Shown piece after piece: positions 8,859 through 18,382 of a DNA stretch of 64,000 bases. The stretch covers positions 434,001-498,000 of the forward strand of contig NZ_JAUYTR010000011.1 in NCBI RefSeq assembly GCF_030695065.1, read 5' to 3'. The position numbers and the translations under genes were made by a program. The notes beneath the pieces were generated by a model. The model was not told the DNA's origin. It ran no database searches and saw nothing but the letters and a program-made list of their open reading frames with translations. How positions within the stretch are numbered: position 1 is the stretch's first letter; every line of letters begins with the position of its first letter. Source of the stretch: Sediminibacterium sp. (GTDB lineage Bacteria > Bacteroidota > Bacteroidia > Chitinophagales > Chitinophagaceae).

Positions 8859-9905
8859 ATGCTGAACACTAAAAATCTTTCCCCTAAGCAGCTTTCGGCC
8901 TTTACAGCAGCCATTTTAGCTATCCCAATTTCGATAGGCATTTGGTTTATTAAACCAGATTTGATTATAGCCATTGTATCATTAATTCTAACATTTATAG
9001 GTAGTTATTTATTAATTGGATTTGTTTTAGAATCTTTTATATATAGAAAGATTAAATTGATATATAAATTCATCTATCAAACAAAAGCATCAAAAAGAGA
9101 AGAGACTTATTACAAATACATTTTACCACAAAAGGGTATTGATGAAGTAAGAGAAGATGTGGAAAAGTGGGCAGAACAAAGAAGTGCAGAAATTGAAATC
9201 TTAAAACAAAATGAAGTCTTTAGAAAAGAGTTCCTACAAAATTTAGCCCATGAATTTAAAACACCCATTTTTGCCATACAAGGCTATATTGATACCTTAA
9301 GAGATGGGGCAATAGATAATAGAGAAATCAGTATTCGTTTTTTAGAGAATACTGCTAAGAACGTAGATAGAATGGTTAACCTAGTTAAAGACCTAGATGC
9401 TATTTCTAGACTAGAAAGCGGGGAACAACCTTTACACAAAGAGTCATTTATTATTCAAGATTTAATAAAAGAAATCTATGAGACCCTCTCTATTAAAATT
9501 GATGCTAAAAAAATAAATACTAGTATTAAAAAAGGATGTGAGTTTCCTGTTACTGTTTTTGCAGATAAAGAAAAAATTAGACAAGTCATTAATAATTTGG
9601 TTATTAACGCTATTAAGTATGGCAAAGAAGGAGGTCATATTATTGCAAGCATCTATAAAACCGATGAAGAACACGTTTTGGTAGAACTCAGCGATGATGG
9701 TATTGGCATTGCTGAAGAGCACATACCAAGGGTATTTGAAAGATTCTATAGAACGGATCGAGGTAGGAGCAGAGATGTGGGCGGTACAGGTTTGGGCTTG
9801 GCCATTTGCAAACATATCATTGAAGCACATGGACAAACAATGCATATCCGATCTAAAATTGACGTTGGAACATCAGTCGGTTTCACTTTAGATGGAAAGC
9901 AATAG
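8859..9905 (+). CDS. Sensor histidine kinase, PhoR-like
   Basis: A 348-residue membrane kinase with two close N-terminal membrane segments (about residues 13-30 and 34-55) and almost no periplasmic loop, so it does not sense an external ligand by itself. Then H-box NLAHEFKTPIFAIQGY (about residue 130), N-box NNLVINAIKYG, G1 box DDGIGI, F-box FERFYRTDRGRS and G2 box GGTGLGLAICKHI. A lack of a periplasmic domain is also seen in PhoR, which senses through transporter partners; the Pit/PhoU-like genes directly downstream fit this. It forms a pair with the preceding regulator. The phosphate role is inferred from context. Confidence 0.92.
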   Translation: MLNTKNLSPKQLSAFTAAILAIPISIGIWFIKPDLIIAIVSLILTFIGSYLLIGFVLESFIYRKIKLIYKFIYQTKASKREETYYKYILPQKGIDEVREDVEKWAEQRSAEIEILKQNEVFRKEFLQNLAHEFKTPIFAIQGYIDTLRDGAIDNREISIRFLENTAKNVDRMVNLVKDLDAISRLESGEQPLHKESFIIQDLIKEIYETLSIKIDAKKINTSIKKGCEFPVTVFADKEKIRQVINNLVINAIKYGKEGGHIIASIYKTDEEHVLVELSDDGIGIAEEHIPRVFERFYRTDRGRSRDVGGTGLGLAICKHIIEAHGQTMHIRSKIDVGTSVGFTLDGKQ

Positions 9906-9997
9906 ATTTTTTATTTTCAATATTATCGAATTATTAATTTTTTGTAACACGCGAACATCCGAAAGCATTAAGGTAAATTCGCACAAATTTTAAGAAC

Positions 9998-10645
9998 ATG
10001 GGTGTCAATAACATCGGCCGCTTTTTCATGCCAAAGAATAAAGTTTTTTACGAACTTTTTGAAGACGTTGCTGAAAAAGGGCACGAAATGGGTATCAAAT
10101 TAAAAGAAATGGTTGGTGAGCCAGACGAAGATAAAAGAAGAGCCATTTTAGCAATTATCGAAGATTTAGAACACAAGAATGACGATAATACTCACAGAGT
10201 TTTTACTGAACTAGGAAGAAATTTTATTACTCCATTTGACAGAGAAGATATTCATTACTTAGCAACAGCTTTAGATGATATTGCAGACTATATTTTTGCT
10301 TCTGCAAAAAAAATAAATTTCTACAGCGTTAACCCTAACGATACCGGAATTCAAAAAATGGCCGACTTGATTTTGCAGGGCACTATTGAAATTAAAAAAG
10401 CGGTATTTGGTTTGAGGGATATGAAAAACCTTCGTGAAATGACTGAAGCCATGGTTAAAGTAAACAGTATTGAGAACCAAGCAGACGATGTGTTTGACAT
10501 GAGTATTGAAATGTTGTTTCAGAAGGAAAACGATTTCAAGGAAGTAATTAAAAAAAGAGAGATTTATCAAGTGATGGAAATAGCAACAGATAAATGTGAA
10601 GACGCAGCTAACGTAATTGAGTCTATCATAATTAAATACGCTTAA
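9998..10645 (+). CDS. PhoU-like DUF47 protein, Pit accessory
   Basis: A 215-residue helical protein of the DUF47/PhoU-like family. The start MGVNNIGRFFMPKNKVFYELFEDVA-type N-terminus matches the family's usual beginning, so the ATG at 9998 is preferred over the inner ATG at 10028. Conserved helix-bundle features include FITPFDREDIHYLATALDDIADY near residue 70. These proteins bind metals at E/D clusters and accompany Pit transporters, probably adjusting phosphate uptake. It ends 21 bases before the transporter gene, with which it almost surely forms an operon. A TAAATTCG at 9974-9981 could be a variant -7 element. Confidence 0.93.
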   Translation: MGVNNIGRFFMPKNKVFYELFEDVAEKGHEMGIKLKEMVGEPDEDKRRAILAIIEDLEHKNDDNTHRVFTELGRNFITPFDREDIHYLATALDDIADYIFASAKKINFYSVNPNDTGIQKMADLILQGTIEIKKAVFGLRDMKNLREMTEAMVKVNSIENQADDVFDMSIEMLFQKENDFKEVIKKREIYQVMEIATDKCEDAANVIESIIIKYA

Positions 10646-10666
10646 TCAGCATCATCAACTTGATTT

Positions 10667-11710
10667 ATGTTTACATTACTGGTAATCATCATAGTATTAG
10701 CTTTTATTTTTGACTACATCAATGGATTCCATGATGCAGCAAATTCAATTGCAACAATTGTTTCCACCAAAGTATTGACGCCTTTTCAAGCTGTAGTTTG
10801 GGCAGCTTTTTTTAATTTTACTGCATTCTTTATTTCAAAATATATTTTCAAAGAATTTGGAATTGGTAATACCGTTGCTAAATGGGTGAATGCAGACTTT
10901 ATTACTTTAGAAGTTTTAATGGCAGGAATTATGGCAGCCATCACCTGGAATTTAATCACTTGGTGGTTTGGTATTCCATCTAGCTCTTCGCATACCTTAA
11001 TGGGTGGATTCATAGGTGCAGCTTTAGCGCATGCAGGAGGTTTGTCTGGTGAAGCTGGAGATGTAATTAATTATTCAAAAGTAATACCCACCTTCCTCTT
11101 TATCTTTTTTGCACCATTAATTGGAATGTTCATAGCATTTATAATTACCATTATCATTGTTCATTTATGCAAACGATCCAACCCCTACAAAGCAGAGAAC
11201 TGGTTTAAGAAATTACAATTGGTTTCTTCGGCAGCATTTAGTATAGGACACGGAGGAAACGATGCGCAAAAAGTGATGGGAATCATTGGAGCTGCCATCA
11301 TATTCTATGAAAAAAATACCAACGGAGTTGTCATGGATTTCAACACATTCGTGAACGCATACCCTTGGGTTCCATTCACCAGCTTTTTATGTATTGGTAT
11401 TGGTACCATGAGTGGTGGTTGGAAGATTGTAAAAACAATGGGAACAAAAATTACTAAGGTAACCCCGCTAGAAGGCGTTGCTGCAGAAACGGCGGGTGCA
11501 ATTACATTATTTTTAACGGAGCACTTTAAAATACCTGTATCAACTACGCATACCATAACAGGAGCCATTATAGGTGTGGGTGCAACCAAACGTTTAAGTG
11601 CAGTAAGGTGGGGCGTTACCGTTAACTTACTTTGGGCATGGATCCTAACTATTCCTATTTCAGCATTTATTGCCGCTATTTTTTATGCAATTATTAAATT
11701 GATTGTATAA
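10667..11710 (+). CDS. Inorganic phosphate transporter, Pit family
   Basis: A 347-residue inner-membrane carrier with about nine or ten membrane segments. Both halves of the PiT inverted repeat carry the signature GANDxxN-like sequence: DYINGFHDAANSIATIV near residue 15 and SIGHGGNDAQKVMGII near residue 190; each half also has a PSSSSHTLMG / PVSTTHTITGA motif. The family couples neutral metal-phosphate complexes or phosphate to the proton or sodium gradient. With the DUF47 partner and the upstream two-component pair it forms a four-gene phosphate uptake and sensing block. Confidence 0.95.
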   Translation: MFTLLVIIIVLAFIFDYINGFHDAANSIATIVSTKVLTPFQAVVWAAFFNFTAFFISKYIFKEFGIGNTVAKWVNADFITLEVLMAGIMAAITWNLITWWFGIPSSSSHTLMGGFIGAALAHAGGLSGEAGDVINYSKVIPTFLFIFFAPLIGMFIAFIITIIIVHLCKRSNPYKAENWFKKLQLVSSAAFSIGHGGNDAQKVMGIIGAAIIFYEKNTNGVVMDFNTFVNAYPWVPFTSFLCIGIGTMSGGWKIVKTMGTKITKVTPLEGVAAETAGAITLFLTEHFKIPVSTTHTITGAIIGVGATKRLSAVRWGVTVNLLWAWILTIPISAFIAAIFYAIIKLIV

Positions 11711-11769
11711 AAATTTAAGCTTCTACAGTTGGCTTTTGCAGTATATTGCAGTAAAGAATAAACTTCAAT

Positions 11770-12810
11770 ATGGCAAAAATTTTGGTGACCGGTGGAACCG
11801 GATTTATTGGCTCACATACCATTGTAGATTTAATTGAAAATGGCTACGATGTAATCTCTATAGATAACTTTGCAAGGTCTACCACTATTGCCCTAGCTGG
11901 AATAGAAAAAATCACTGGTAAGAAAATCAAAAACTACACTGTCGATTTAAAAAACTTTGACGAAACAAGAGCTGTTTTCCAAGAAAATACAGATATCGCT
12001 GGAATTATTCATTTTGCTGCATACAAAGCCGTGGGCGAATCTGTTGAAGAGCCATTAAGGTATTACGAGAACAATATGTTTGGACTAATTAACCTACTAA
12101 AATGTGTTCAGGAGTTTTCGGTACCCAATTTTGTATTCTCTTCATCTTGTACAGTTTATGGCAATCCAGATGTAATTCCCGTTACCGAAAACACAGCAAT
12201 TAAACCTGCAGAGTCTCCTTATGGAGCCACTAAACAAATGGGCGAAGTGGTTATTAAAGACTTTTCTAAAGTAGTTAATACCAACACTATTCTATTAAGG
12301 TACTTTAATCCGGTGGGAGCACATCCGTCTTGTTTAATTGGTGAACTACCTGTAGGTAAGCCTCAAAATTTGGTTCCTGCAATTACACAAACTGCAATAG
12401 GAAAGCTGCCGAAAATGTGGGTACACGGAAGTGATTACCCAACTAAAGACGGCTCTTGCGTAAGAGATTATATACATGTGTCAGATATAGCACATGCACA
12501 TACATTGGCCATACAATATTTATTGAATGGGAAAAATGAAACCAAATGCGACGTATTTAATTTGGGAACTGGAGATGGGGTAAGTGTGTTAGAAGCTATC
12601 CATACATTCGAGGAAGTAAGTAATGTAAAATTGAATTATGAAATAGGACCTCGCAGAGCTGGTGATGTAGTAGCTATTTATGCAAATAATGATGCAGCAG
12701 TTACTAAGCTAGGCTGGAAAATCAAATACGGAATAAAAGAAATGATGGAAACGGCTTGGAAATGGGAACTAAAATTAAAACAAGAAGCCGATCAAATTAT
12801 CAATAACTAG
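11770..12810 (+). CDS. galE: UDP-glucose 4-epimerase
   Basis: A 346-residue extended short-chain dehydrogenase that interconverts UDP-glucose and UDP-galactose with bound NAD. N-terminal Rossmann motif GGTGFIGSH, HFAAYKAVGESVEEP typical of GalE, catalytic Ser in FSSSCTVYG, and YxxxK as SPYGATKQ. C-terminal GTGDGVSVLE and RAGDVVAIYAN are standard. Length agrees with the family (about 340). It is a single gene with its 3' end overlapping that of the convergent neighbour by 4 bases. Activity on N-acetylated sugars cannot be judged from the sequence. Confidence 0.95.
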   Translation: MAKILVTGGTGFIGSHTIVDLIENGYDVISIDNFARSTTIALAGIEKITGKKIKNYTVDLKNFDETRAVFQENTDIAGIIHFAAYKAVGESVEEPLRYYENNMFGLINLLKCVQEFSVPNFVFSSSCTVYGNPDVIPVTENTAIKPAESPYGATKQMGEVVIKDFSKVVNTNTILLRYFNPVGAHPSCLIGELPVGKPQNLVPAITQTAIGKLPKMWVHGSDYPTKDGSCVRDYIHVSDIAHAHTLAIQYLLNGKNETKCDVFNLGTGDGVSVLEAIHTFEEVSNVKLNYEIGPRRAGDVVAIYANNDAAVTKLGWKIKYGIKEMMETAWKWELKLKQEADQIINN

Positions 12811-13526
12811 GGCTGCTGTTCCGTTTTATTTAACAAAGCCAAACTATTATAAAAGGAAACAATTTTAACCAAATCTGTTTCCTTTCTTATTTTAAGCCCT
12901 TCCCTACCAATATAACCTTTTACTTCATTTATCCAATCAGGGAACATCAATACCAAATCATCCACTTTTTTAATCTGGTGCATTTCGTTATTAGCGAAAA
13001 TATAAAAGTAGAATTGAGGTTCAAGCTTAAAGCTAACCCCTTGACCGTATTGCATTCGATCAGAAAAAGTGTAGTGTATATATTTAAGCAGCTTAGCATT
13101 CCCTTCAGCTAATACCTGATAAAAACTATTCCATCTCTGTTTATCAATTCTTGGAAATCCTGCTTGAAAAACAGCCGCTTTTTTCCCTTCATTTAAAAAT
13201 TCTATTCGCTTAACAGCGGCTGTTAAAACAATTAATTGTTGCTTTTCATTTTCAGTAAAAAGTTGGCTGTTGTATAAATTAAGTTTAAACTGATTCCCCT
13301 CAGTTACTTCCCCATTAAACAGTGTAATTCGTGCAGGAATAAAGTTGGAATTAAACCAAGGACTTCCTTCATAAGGAATACCAGTAAAATTTCCATCAGA
13401 AAAATAGGATGGATCCATATTAAAGCGGAAATAATAAACATTATAAGCACCTGCTAGCTGGGCGTTTGCAAACTTGGGGAAACAAAAAAGAATAGCAATA
13501 AATATAAAAGTGACAACTAATCTCAT
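12807..13526 (-). CDS. Secreted protein of unknown function, paralogue of the next gene upstream
   Basis: A 239-residue protein with a signal peptide (to about NAQLAGA at residue 23). No family recognised. It shares with the adjacent 223-residue protein a core pattern NxFYQVL..G.AKLL, then M.YGxG, and a C-terminal FYN.L, so the two are diverged tandem duplicates. Third and last gene of a tight minus-strand run after prfA and its sibling (8-base gap). Probably periplasmic or surface-associated. Confidence 0.8.
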   Translation of the reverse strand: MRLVVTFIFIAILFCFPKFANAQLAGAYNVYYFRFNMDPSYFSDGNFTGIPYEGSPWFNSNFIPARITLFNGEVTEGNQFKLNLYNSQLFTENEKQQLIVLTAAVKRIEFLNEGKKAAVFQAGFPRIDKQRWNSFYQVLAEGNAKLLKYIHYTFSDRMQYGQGVSFKLEPQFYFYIFANNEMHQIKKVDDLVLMFPDWINEVKGYIGREGLKIRKETDLVKIVSFYNSLALLNKTEQQP

Positions 13527-13534
13527 GAAAATAA

Positions 13535-14206
13535 CTACTTAACTAGTTGATTGTAATAATTAAATAATTTTTCTAAATCGGCCTGCCTTTTAAACTTAGT
13601 TTTCTCTTTTTTAATAAAAGCAGCCATTTCTGCAGACTTATCTTCCATTAAAGCCAAGAGATTTTCTTCTTTAGATACTTTAGTAATTTTAGAGCCGATT
13701 GATCCATAATAATTAATCAACTTATCAGTAGTAGTTACTGCTCCAGTGCCGTAGACCATTTTGGTTTCTGTTGCAAACTTGGTATCCATTAATAATTTGG
13801 CCTTGCCATCAGACAAAACCTGATAAAAATTATTTTGATTTAAATTATCTATTACATCAAACCCTTTTTCAAAAACAGTAATACTACCGTTGGGCATTTC
13901 AAATTCTATGCGATAAATAGGACTCACCACTTCCATATCAGCCCCGTCGGCCTCCATATAAAACAACCTGTTTTCTTGTAAAATCAGCTTATACTTTGCA
14001 TCGCTCTTTAATTTTCCAGCTTTGGTATATAAAGAGGCTTTTAAATAGTCGGGATGAAATAAATAACTTGCATTTTCAATACTAGCCGATTTAGACCGAA
14101 TATCTAATCCATTAGCGTCTCTCAAGAAAATTCTAGTACCCACTTCTTGGGACATTATTGTATTGCTAACAATTATGGAAGTAATTAAAAACAGTATTTT
14201 TTTCAT
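13535..14206 (-). CDS. Secreted protein of unknown function, paralogue of the next gene downstream
   Basis: A 223-residue protein with a signal peptide (MKKILFLITSIIVSNTIMSQ). It carries NNFYQVLSDGKAKLL and KMVYGTG, matching the sibling encoded just downstream. No family recognised. It starts 19 bases after the end of prfA on the same strand and is probably read from the prfA promoter. Lys-rich C-terminal third, with LEKLFNYYNQLVK at the end. Confidence 0.8.
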   Translation of the reverse strand: MKKILFLITSIIVSNTIMSQEVGTRIFLRDANGLDIRSKSASIENASYLFHPDYLKASLYTKAGKLKSDAKYKLILQENRLFYMEADGADMEVVSPIYRIEFEMPNGSITVFEKGFDVIDNLNQNNFYQVLSDGKAKLLMDTKFATETKMVYGTGAVTTTDKLINYYGSIGSKITKVSKEENLLALMEDKSAEMAAFIKKEKTKFKRQADLEKLFNYYNQLVK

Positions 14207-14225
14207 ACTGTTAAGTTAAGAAAGT

Positions 14226-15287
14226 TTATTGATTCGTCATCTTTTCTGCATTTTCTGCCATTTGCAATGCCTCAATAAATTCTTCAATTTCACCATTAAT
14301 AACCGCGTCTAAATTATAAGAGGTAAGTCCAATTCTATGATCGGTAACCCTACCTTGCGGCCAATTATACGTTCTAATTTTAGCACTACGGTCTCCCGTA
14401 CTCACCAATGTTTTACGTTGCCTTGAAATTTCATCCTCATGCTTTCGAACCTGTTCTTCGTATAATTTAGAACGAAGCATGGTCATTGCTTTCTCTCTAT
14501 TCCCCAACTGGGAACGCTCCGTTTGACAAACCACTACAACCCCTGTAGGAATATGGGTTAAGAAAACTTTCGTTTCAACTTTATTAACGTTTTGACCACC
14601 TGCTCCCCCGCTTCGAGCAGTTTCCATTTTCACATCACTTTCTTTCAATTCAAAATCAATTTCATCGGCTTCGGGCATAACAGCAACAGTAGCTGCTGAA
14701 GTGTGCACTCGACCTTGTGTTTCTGTATTGGGAACTCTTTGTACACGGTGTACGCCACTTTCAAATTTTAAAGTACCATAAACATCTTCGCCTGTAACTT
14801 CTACTATTACTTCTTTATAACCGCCCACAGTGCCTTCACTTTCTGTAACGATGGCGGTTTTCCAACCTTTTTTAGAACAATAACGTAAGTACATCCCCAA
14901 TAAATCACCTGCAAATAAACTGGCTTCGTCTCCACCAGTTCCAGCCCTGATTTCTAAAATGGCATTTTTATCGTCTTGAGGATCTTTAGGAATTAGTAGC
15001 TTGGTTAATTCCTTTTCCAATTCTTCTTTGCGTACTTCTAAATCAGGCAACTCCATTTTAGCCAACTCGCGCATATCTTCATCTGAGCTATTTAAGCCCT
15101 CTTTGGCATATTTATGATCGGCCAATACCCTAATATATTCTTCATAAGGTTTTACAATCTTCTCAAGAGAACGATACTCTTTGCTATAAACCCCAAATTC
15201 CTTTTGATTATTGATAATTTCAGGGTTGGTGAGCGCAATACCCACTTGATCAAATCTTGCTTTTATGGCTTCTAGCTTATTCAGCAT
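14226..15287 (-). CDS. prfA: Peptide chain release factor 1
   Basis: A 353-residue class I release factor that ends translation at UAA and UAG. The peptidyl-tRNA hydrolysis motif GGQ sits in [11 protein letters not shown] near residue 230; stop-codon recognition uses [10 protein letters not shown], where the PxT motif (here Pro-Asn-Thr) marks RF1 rather than RF2. C-terminal [15 protein letters not shown] is standard. It heads a minus-strand run with two small secreted proteins. A -7 element at 15311-15318 lies 23 bases before the start codon. Confidence 0.97.
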   Translation of the reverse strand: MLNKLEAIKARFDQVGIALTNPEIINNQKEFGVYSKEYRSLEKIVKPYEEYIRVLADHKYAKEGLNSSDEDMRELAKMELPDLEVRKEELEKELTKLLIPKDPQDDKNAILEIRAGTGGDEASLFAGDLLGMYLRYCSKKGWKTAIVTESEGTVGGYKEVIVEVTGEDVYGTLKFESGVHRVQRVPNTETQGRVHTSAATVAVMPEADEIDFELKESDVKMETARSGGAGGQNVNKVETKVFLTHIPTGVVVVCQTERSQLGNREKAMTMLRSKLYEEQVRKHEDEISRQRKTLVSTGDRSAKIRTYNWPQGRVTDHRIGLTSYNLDAVINGEIEEFIEALQMAENAEKMTNQ

Positions 15288-15310
15288 ATACTAAATTCAT
15301 TTTCGGACTG

Positions 15311-15318
15311 CAAAAGTA
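15311..15318 (-). promoter_or_regulatory. Bacteroidota -7 promoter element for prfA (TACTTTTG)
   Basis: Read on the minus strand this is a perfect TAnnTTTG, 23 bases before the prfA ATG. It lies in the 54-base gap after the kinase gene, so prfA need not depend on read-through from that gene. No good TTG is seen 17-23 bases farther upstream. Confidence 0.6.
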
Positions 15319-15341
15319 CGGTTTTAGAAGGGTTTATACGC

Positions 15342-18302
15342 CTAGAAACGAAAGCTTATTCGGGTTCCTTTTCCCAATTCTGATATGATTTTAGCATCTA
15401 ATCCAGCTTCACTAGCTCTATCTTGCATATTTTGCAGCCCGTATCCATCAGAGCCTTTTTTCATATCAAAGCCAATTCCATTGTCTTCAATAACCACTAA
15501 TATAGGGTCATTAATAGCTATTTTTATGAAAATTTGAGTGCATTGAGCATGTTTCAAAGAGTTGGTTAATGCTTCTTGCATCATTCGCAACAAATGAATA
15601 CTAACCCCAGGGCTCATCATTTTCTCTTGAATTATTTCTTCCTTAACGTCAATTTGAATAGAGAGATAATTGGGGGCAATTCTGTTTATTAAATTTTTAA
15701 ACCGATCACTCAACGAAGTCATACTAATTTGTTGGTACTGCATTACCCAAATAGTTTCTCTAAGGGCACTAACCATATCTTCTGCATTCCCTTTTAATTG
15801 ATACATGGTTTCCGAACTATTGGAATCCATTTTTTCTAACTGTATAATATTTGATTTTATAGCTGCAGCATAAGCCCCTAAATGATCATGTAAGTCTCTA
15901 GAAATTCTTTCTCTTTCTTTATAAATCCCTTGTTCAACGGCAGCTTTTCGAAGCTGTTCTTGTATTTTTCTTTTAGTCAAAAATCGAATGAAAAAAACAA
16001 TTCCCAACAATAAAAGAATACTAGCCGGAATAATGAAAAAGCTATTTTGCCAAATGGGAGGTTCCCGACTAATATATAGCGTGCTTATTGATCCAAATTT
16101 CATTAAGGCAATATTTTCCGCTGCTCTAAATTCTAATTGCAATTTTTTATATGGCAAATTGGTAAAACTAATTCTTCTATTGTTAGGTTGTAATGTTACC
16201 CACTGGTCAACTATTCCTAAACACCTATATTGGTAAACAACTTTATCAGCATTGATAAAGCAAGGCGCAGAAATTTCTAAAGAAATAGACTTGTCGTCAG
16301 CATCTAGTTGAAAGTGTTTGGTTATACTAACTGGTGAATAATTTATTGCTGCATCTGTAACAAAACATTTTAATTGAATTGGAATTGGCCAAACAGAACT
16401 GGGATTAATCATTACCAATCCCTCAGAACTACCTAATAGTATATGACCCTTATTATTTTTTGCAATACTAGCCAATAAATAATCAGATGCAGGAACTCCG
16501 TTTTGTTCTGTTATTGCATCTATTCTACCAGATTGTTGATTCAGCAAATTCATACCACTTGTAGTTGCTACCCAAATTCTATTGTATGAATCTGCCATAA
16601 TACCTGAAACAATATTACCAGATAACCCATTGGATTGATTATAAGAAGTGAATTTCCCATTGTCCCATTTATAAATTCCATTACTTAAAGTAGCAATCCA
16701 AATATTACCTCTTTTATCTTCGGCACACCCAGTGATAATGGTTCTTTTGATATAAGGACTTTGATCGCTATCTGTTTTATAATGTATAATTCTAATCCCA
16801 TTCTGGTCAAATACATCTATTCCTGCATTCGTGCTTACCCAAGTTCGTCCCTTACTATCAGTAAATGAATGAAGCACGTAAGAACCAGTGATTTGATTAT
16901 TTACCAAAGAAGCTTCTGCATAATAACGAACAATTTGATTATTTATTAAATTCAAAATTATTAAACCAGATTTGGTAGCTATAAATAATTGGTTGCTCTT
17001 TTGATTAATATTTAAATGAAAAATGGTATTGTCTACCAATTTTTTATTTTGAACACTTGCCACTAATTCTGGAGCAGAAGAAGGATCAATTTTATAAAGT
17101 CCTTCATTTTCTATTGCAGCCCAAATACGTCCATTTTCACCCACCGCAAGTGCCCTAACTTTTTTTCGCACTATTAATTTTGTTTGTTGGGTAATTGCAG
17201 TCTTTTTGTATAAACCAGAAATGGAAGCTACCCAGTCATTACCCAATGAATCTTGGGCATAAGCAAAAACTGTTTCCCGTTTATTTTCAGGTTGAAATAA
17301 TTGAAAAGAGGATGAAGCAGGATTATAAAGTAAAGCACCATTATTGGCAAAACCAATCCAACTTAATCCAAATGTATCATGATAAGTACACAAAACAGCA
17401 TTAGATTGATTTAGCGATAAAGGCAATTGGCTAGATTTCCAAAAAAAAGGCTTAAAAGTCGAATCAATTTTAATAATACCAGACAAACTAGAAACCCAAG
17501 CAATATTCTTTTGATCAAAAGAAATCTGGTTTATTTTTTCATTCAAAACAATACTATCCTTCAACCAACGGAATTTTTTTGTGTCAAAAACCTGAATGGT
17601 TGGTTTTGATTCATTGGTTTCATTAACCACCCAAATTGCTTGATTTTGGTCATGGTATAAAGCAGTTGCAACAAATGGTTGTTGATTATTTTGATGAGTG
17701 TCAAATATTTCTAAAAGCTTACCTGTGCTTGGGTGATATAAGTAGAATTGACCTTTGGAATATTTCCAAATACCTTTTGCATTGGCAGTATAACAAGCAT
17801 GATTATCTACATTTCCTGTTAACTTTTTAAAATACTTTGAGCGATGTTCCCATATAAAAAGTTGGCCCTCCACTACTATAGCTAGATTGCCATTGCCAAT
17901 TGGATAAATTTGATCAAATACATATTGAATTACTTTTTTCTTAGAAGGATCTGGGTGAATTCTTTCGAACTTTCCTTTGTTTAAATCCAATTTATTCAAC
18001 CCATTTCTAGTACCTACCCAAATAGTTCCAGATCCATCCTCAGAAATAGCCGTAATATACTGATCGCTCAAACTACTAGAGTCTGTTGGATTATGCTTGT
18101 ACTGTTTAAATGACAACCCATCAAATCGATTCAAACCATCTTGCGTGCCCATCCAAACAAGGCCTTTGCTATCTCTAAATATGGTCGTTACAGCATTTTG
18201 AGTCAGCCCATTTTTAATGGAATAAGGTAAAAATCCAGATTGACTATACCCCAAAAGGGCAAGTAATAATGGGATAATTAAACCGAATACCTTAAACTGC
18301 AT
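15342..18302 (-). CDS. Hybrid-type sensor: two-component propeller plus HisKA_3 histidine kinase
   Basis: A 986-residue kinase. Signal peptide at 1-20; about 14 propeller repeats of the Reg_prop kind (DSKGLVWMGTQDGLNRF, DGSGTIWVGTRNGLNKL, RGNIWIATLSNGIYKW) fill residues 25-630 and form two periplasmic propellers; a Y_Y_Y immunoglobulin-like domain follows to about 735; one membrane segment near 745-770; a HisKA_3 dimerisation domain with phospho-acceptor His at about 805 (RDLHDHLGAY); and a HATPase domain with DNGIGFD and GYGLQNM. Unlike the Bacteroides hybrids it has no receiver or AraC domain; its regulator is the divergent NarL-type gene. A palindrome in the shared upstream region may bind that regulator. 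Ligand unknown. Confidence 0.93.
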   Translation of the reverse strand: MQFKVFGLIIPLLLALLGYSQSGFLPYSIKNGLTQNAVTTIFRDSKGLVWMGTQDGLNRFDGLSFKQYKHNPTDSSSLSDQYITAISEDGSGTIWVGTRNGLNKLDLNKGKFERIHPDPSKKKVIQYVFDQIYPIGNGNLAIVVEGQLFIWEHRSKYFKKLTGNVDNHACYTANAKGIWKYSKGQFYLYHPSTGKLLEIFDTHQNNQQPFVATALYHDQNQAIWVVNETNESKPTIQVFDTKKFRWLKDSIVLNEKINQISFDQKNIAWVSSLSGIIKIDSTFKPFFWKSSQLPLSLNQSNAVLCTYHDTFGLSWIGFANNGALLYNPASSSFQLFQPENKRETVFAYAQDSLGNDWVASISGLYKKTAITQQTKLIVRKKVRALAVGENGRIWAAIENEGLYKIDPSSAPELVASVQNKKLVDNTIFHLNINQKSNQLFIATKSGLIILNLINNQIVRYYAEASLVNNQITGSYVLHSFTDSKGRTWVSTNAGIDVFDQNGIRIIHYKTDSDQSPYIKRTIITGCAEDKRGNIWIATLSNGIYKWDNGKFTSYNQSNGLSGNIVSGIMADSYNRIWVATTSGMNLLNQQSGRIDAITEQNGVPASDYLLASIAKNNKGHILLGSSEGLVMINPSSVWPIPIQLKCFVTDAAINYSPVSITKHFQLDADDKSISLEISAPCFINADKVVYQYRCLGIVDQWVTLQPNNRRISFTNLPYKKLQLEFRAAENIALMKFGSISTLYISREPPIWQNSFFIIPASILLLLGIVFFIRFLTKRKIQEQLRKAAVEQGIYKERERISRDLHDHLGAYAAAIKSNIIQLEKMDSNSSETMYQLKGNAEDMVSALRETIWVMQYQQISMTSLSDRFKNLINRIAPNYLSIQIDVKEEIIQEKMMSPGVSIHLLRMMQEALTNSLKHAQCTQIFIKIAINDPILVVIEDNGIGFDMKKGSDGYGLQNMQDRASEAGLDAKIISELGKGTRISFRF

Positions 18303-18344
18303 ATAAGCTTTAAATTAATACATTTATTTTGAAGAACATTACAA

Positions 18345-18362
18345 ATACAGCATATGCAGTAT
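18345..18362. promoter_or_regulatory. Near-palindrome between divergent kinase and NarL regulator
   Basis: ATACAGCATATGCAGTAT is an 18-base palindrome with one mismatched pair. Seventeen of 18 bases match the perfect palindrome at 19071-19088. On the minus strand it is followed at once by TTG (18342-18344), a possible -33 element reading into the kinase gene. NarL/LuxR-type regulators bind such inverted repeats, so this is a candidate operator of the neighbouring regulator. Confidence 0.6.
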
Positions 18363-18382
18363 AGACTATTAGTATAATTAGG

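Noticed and set aside
9462..9845. Minus-strand open frame of 127 codons within the PhoR-like kinase gene
   Set aside because: Shadow of the kinase's ATPase domain; no start context or recognisable features.
9974..9981. TAAATTCG before the PhoU-like gene as a -7 element
   Set aside because: Two bases off the usual TTTG and no TTG at a fitting distance; kept only as a remark in that gene's entry.
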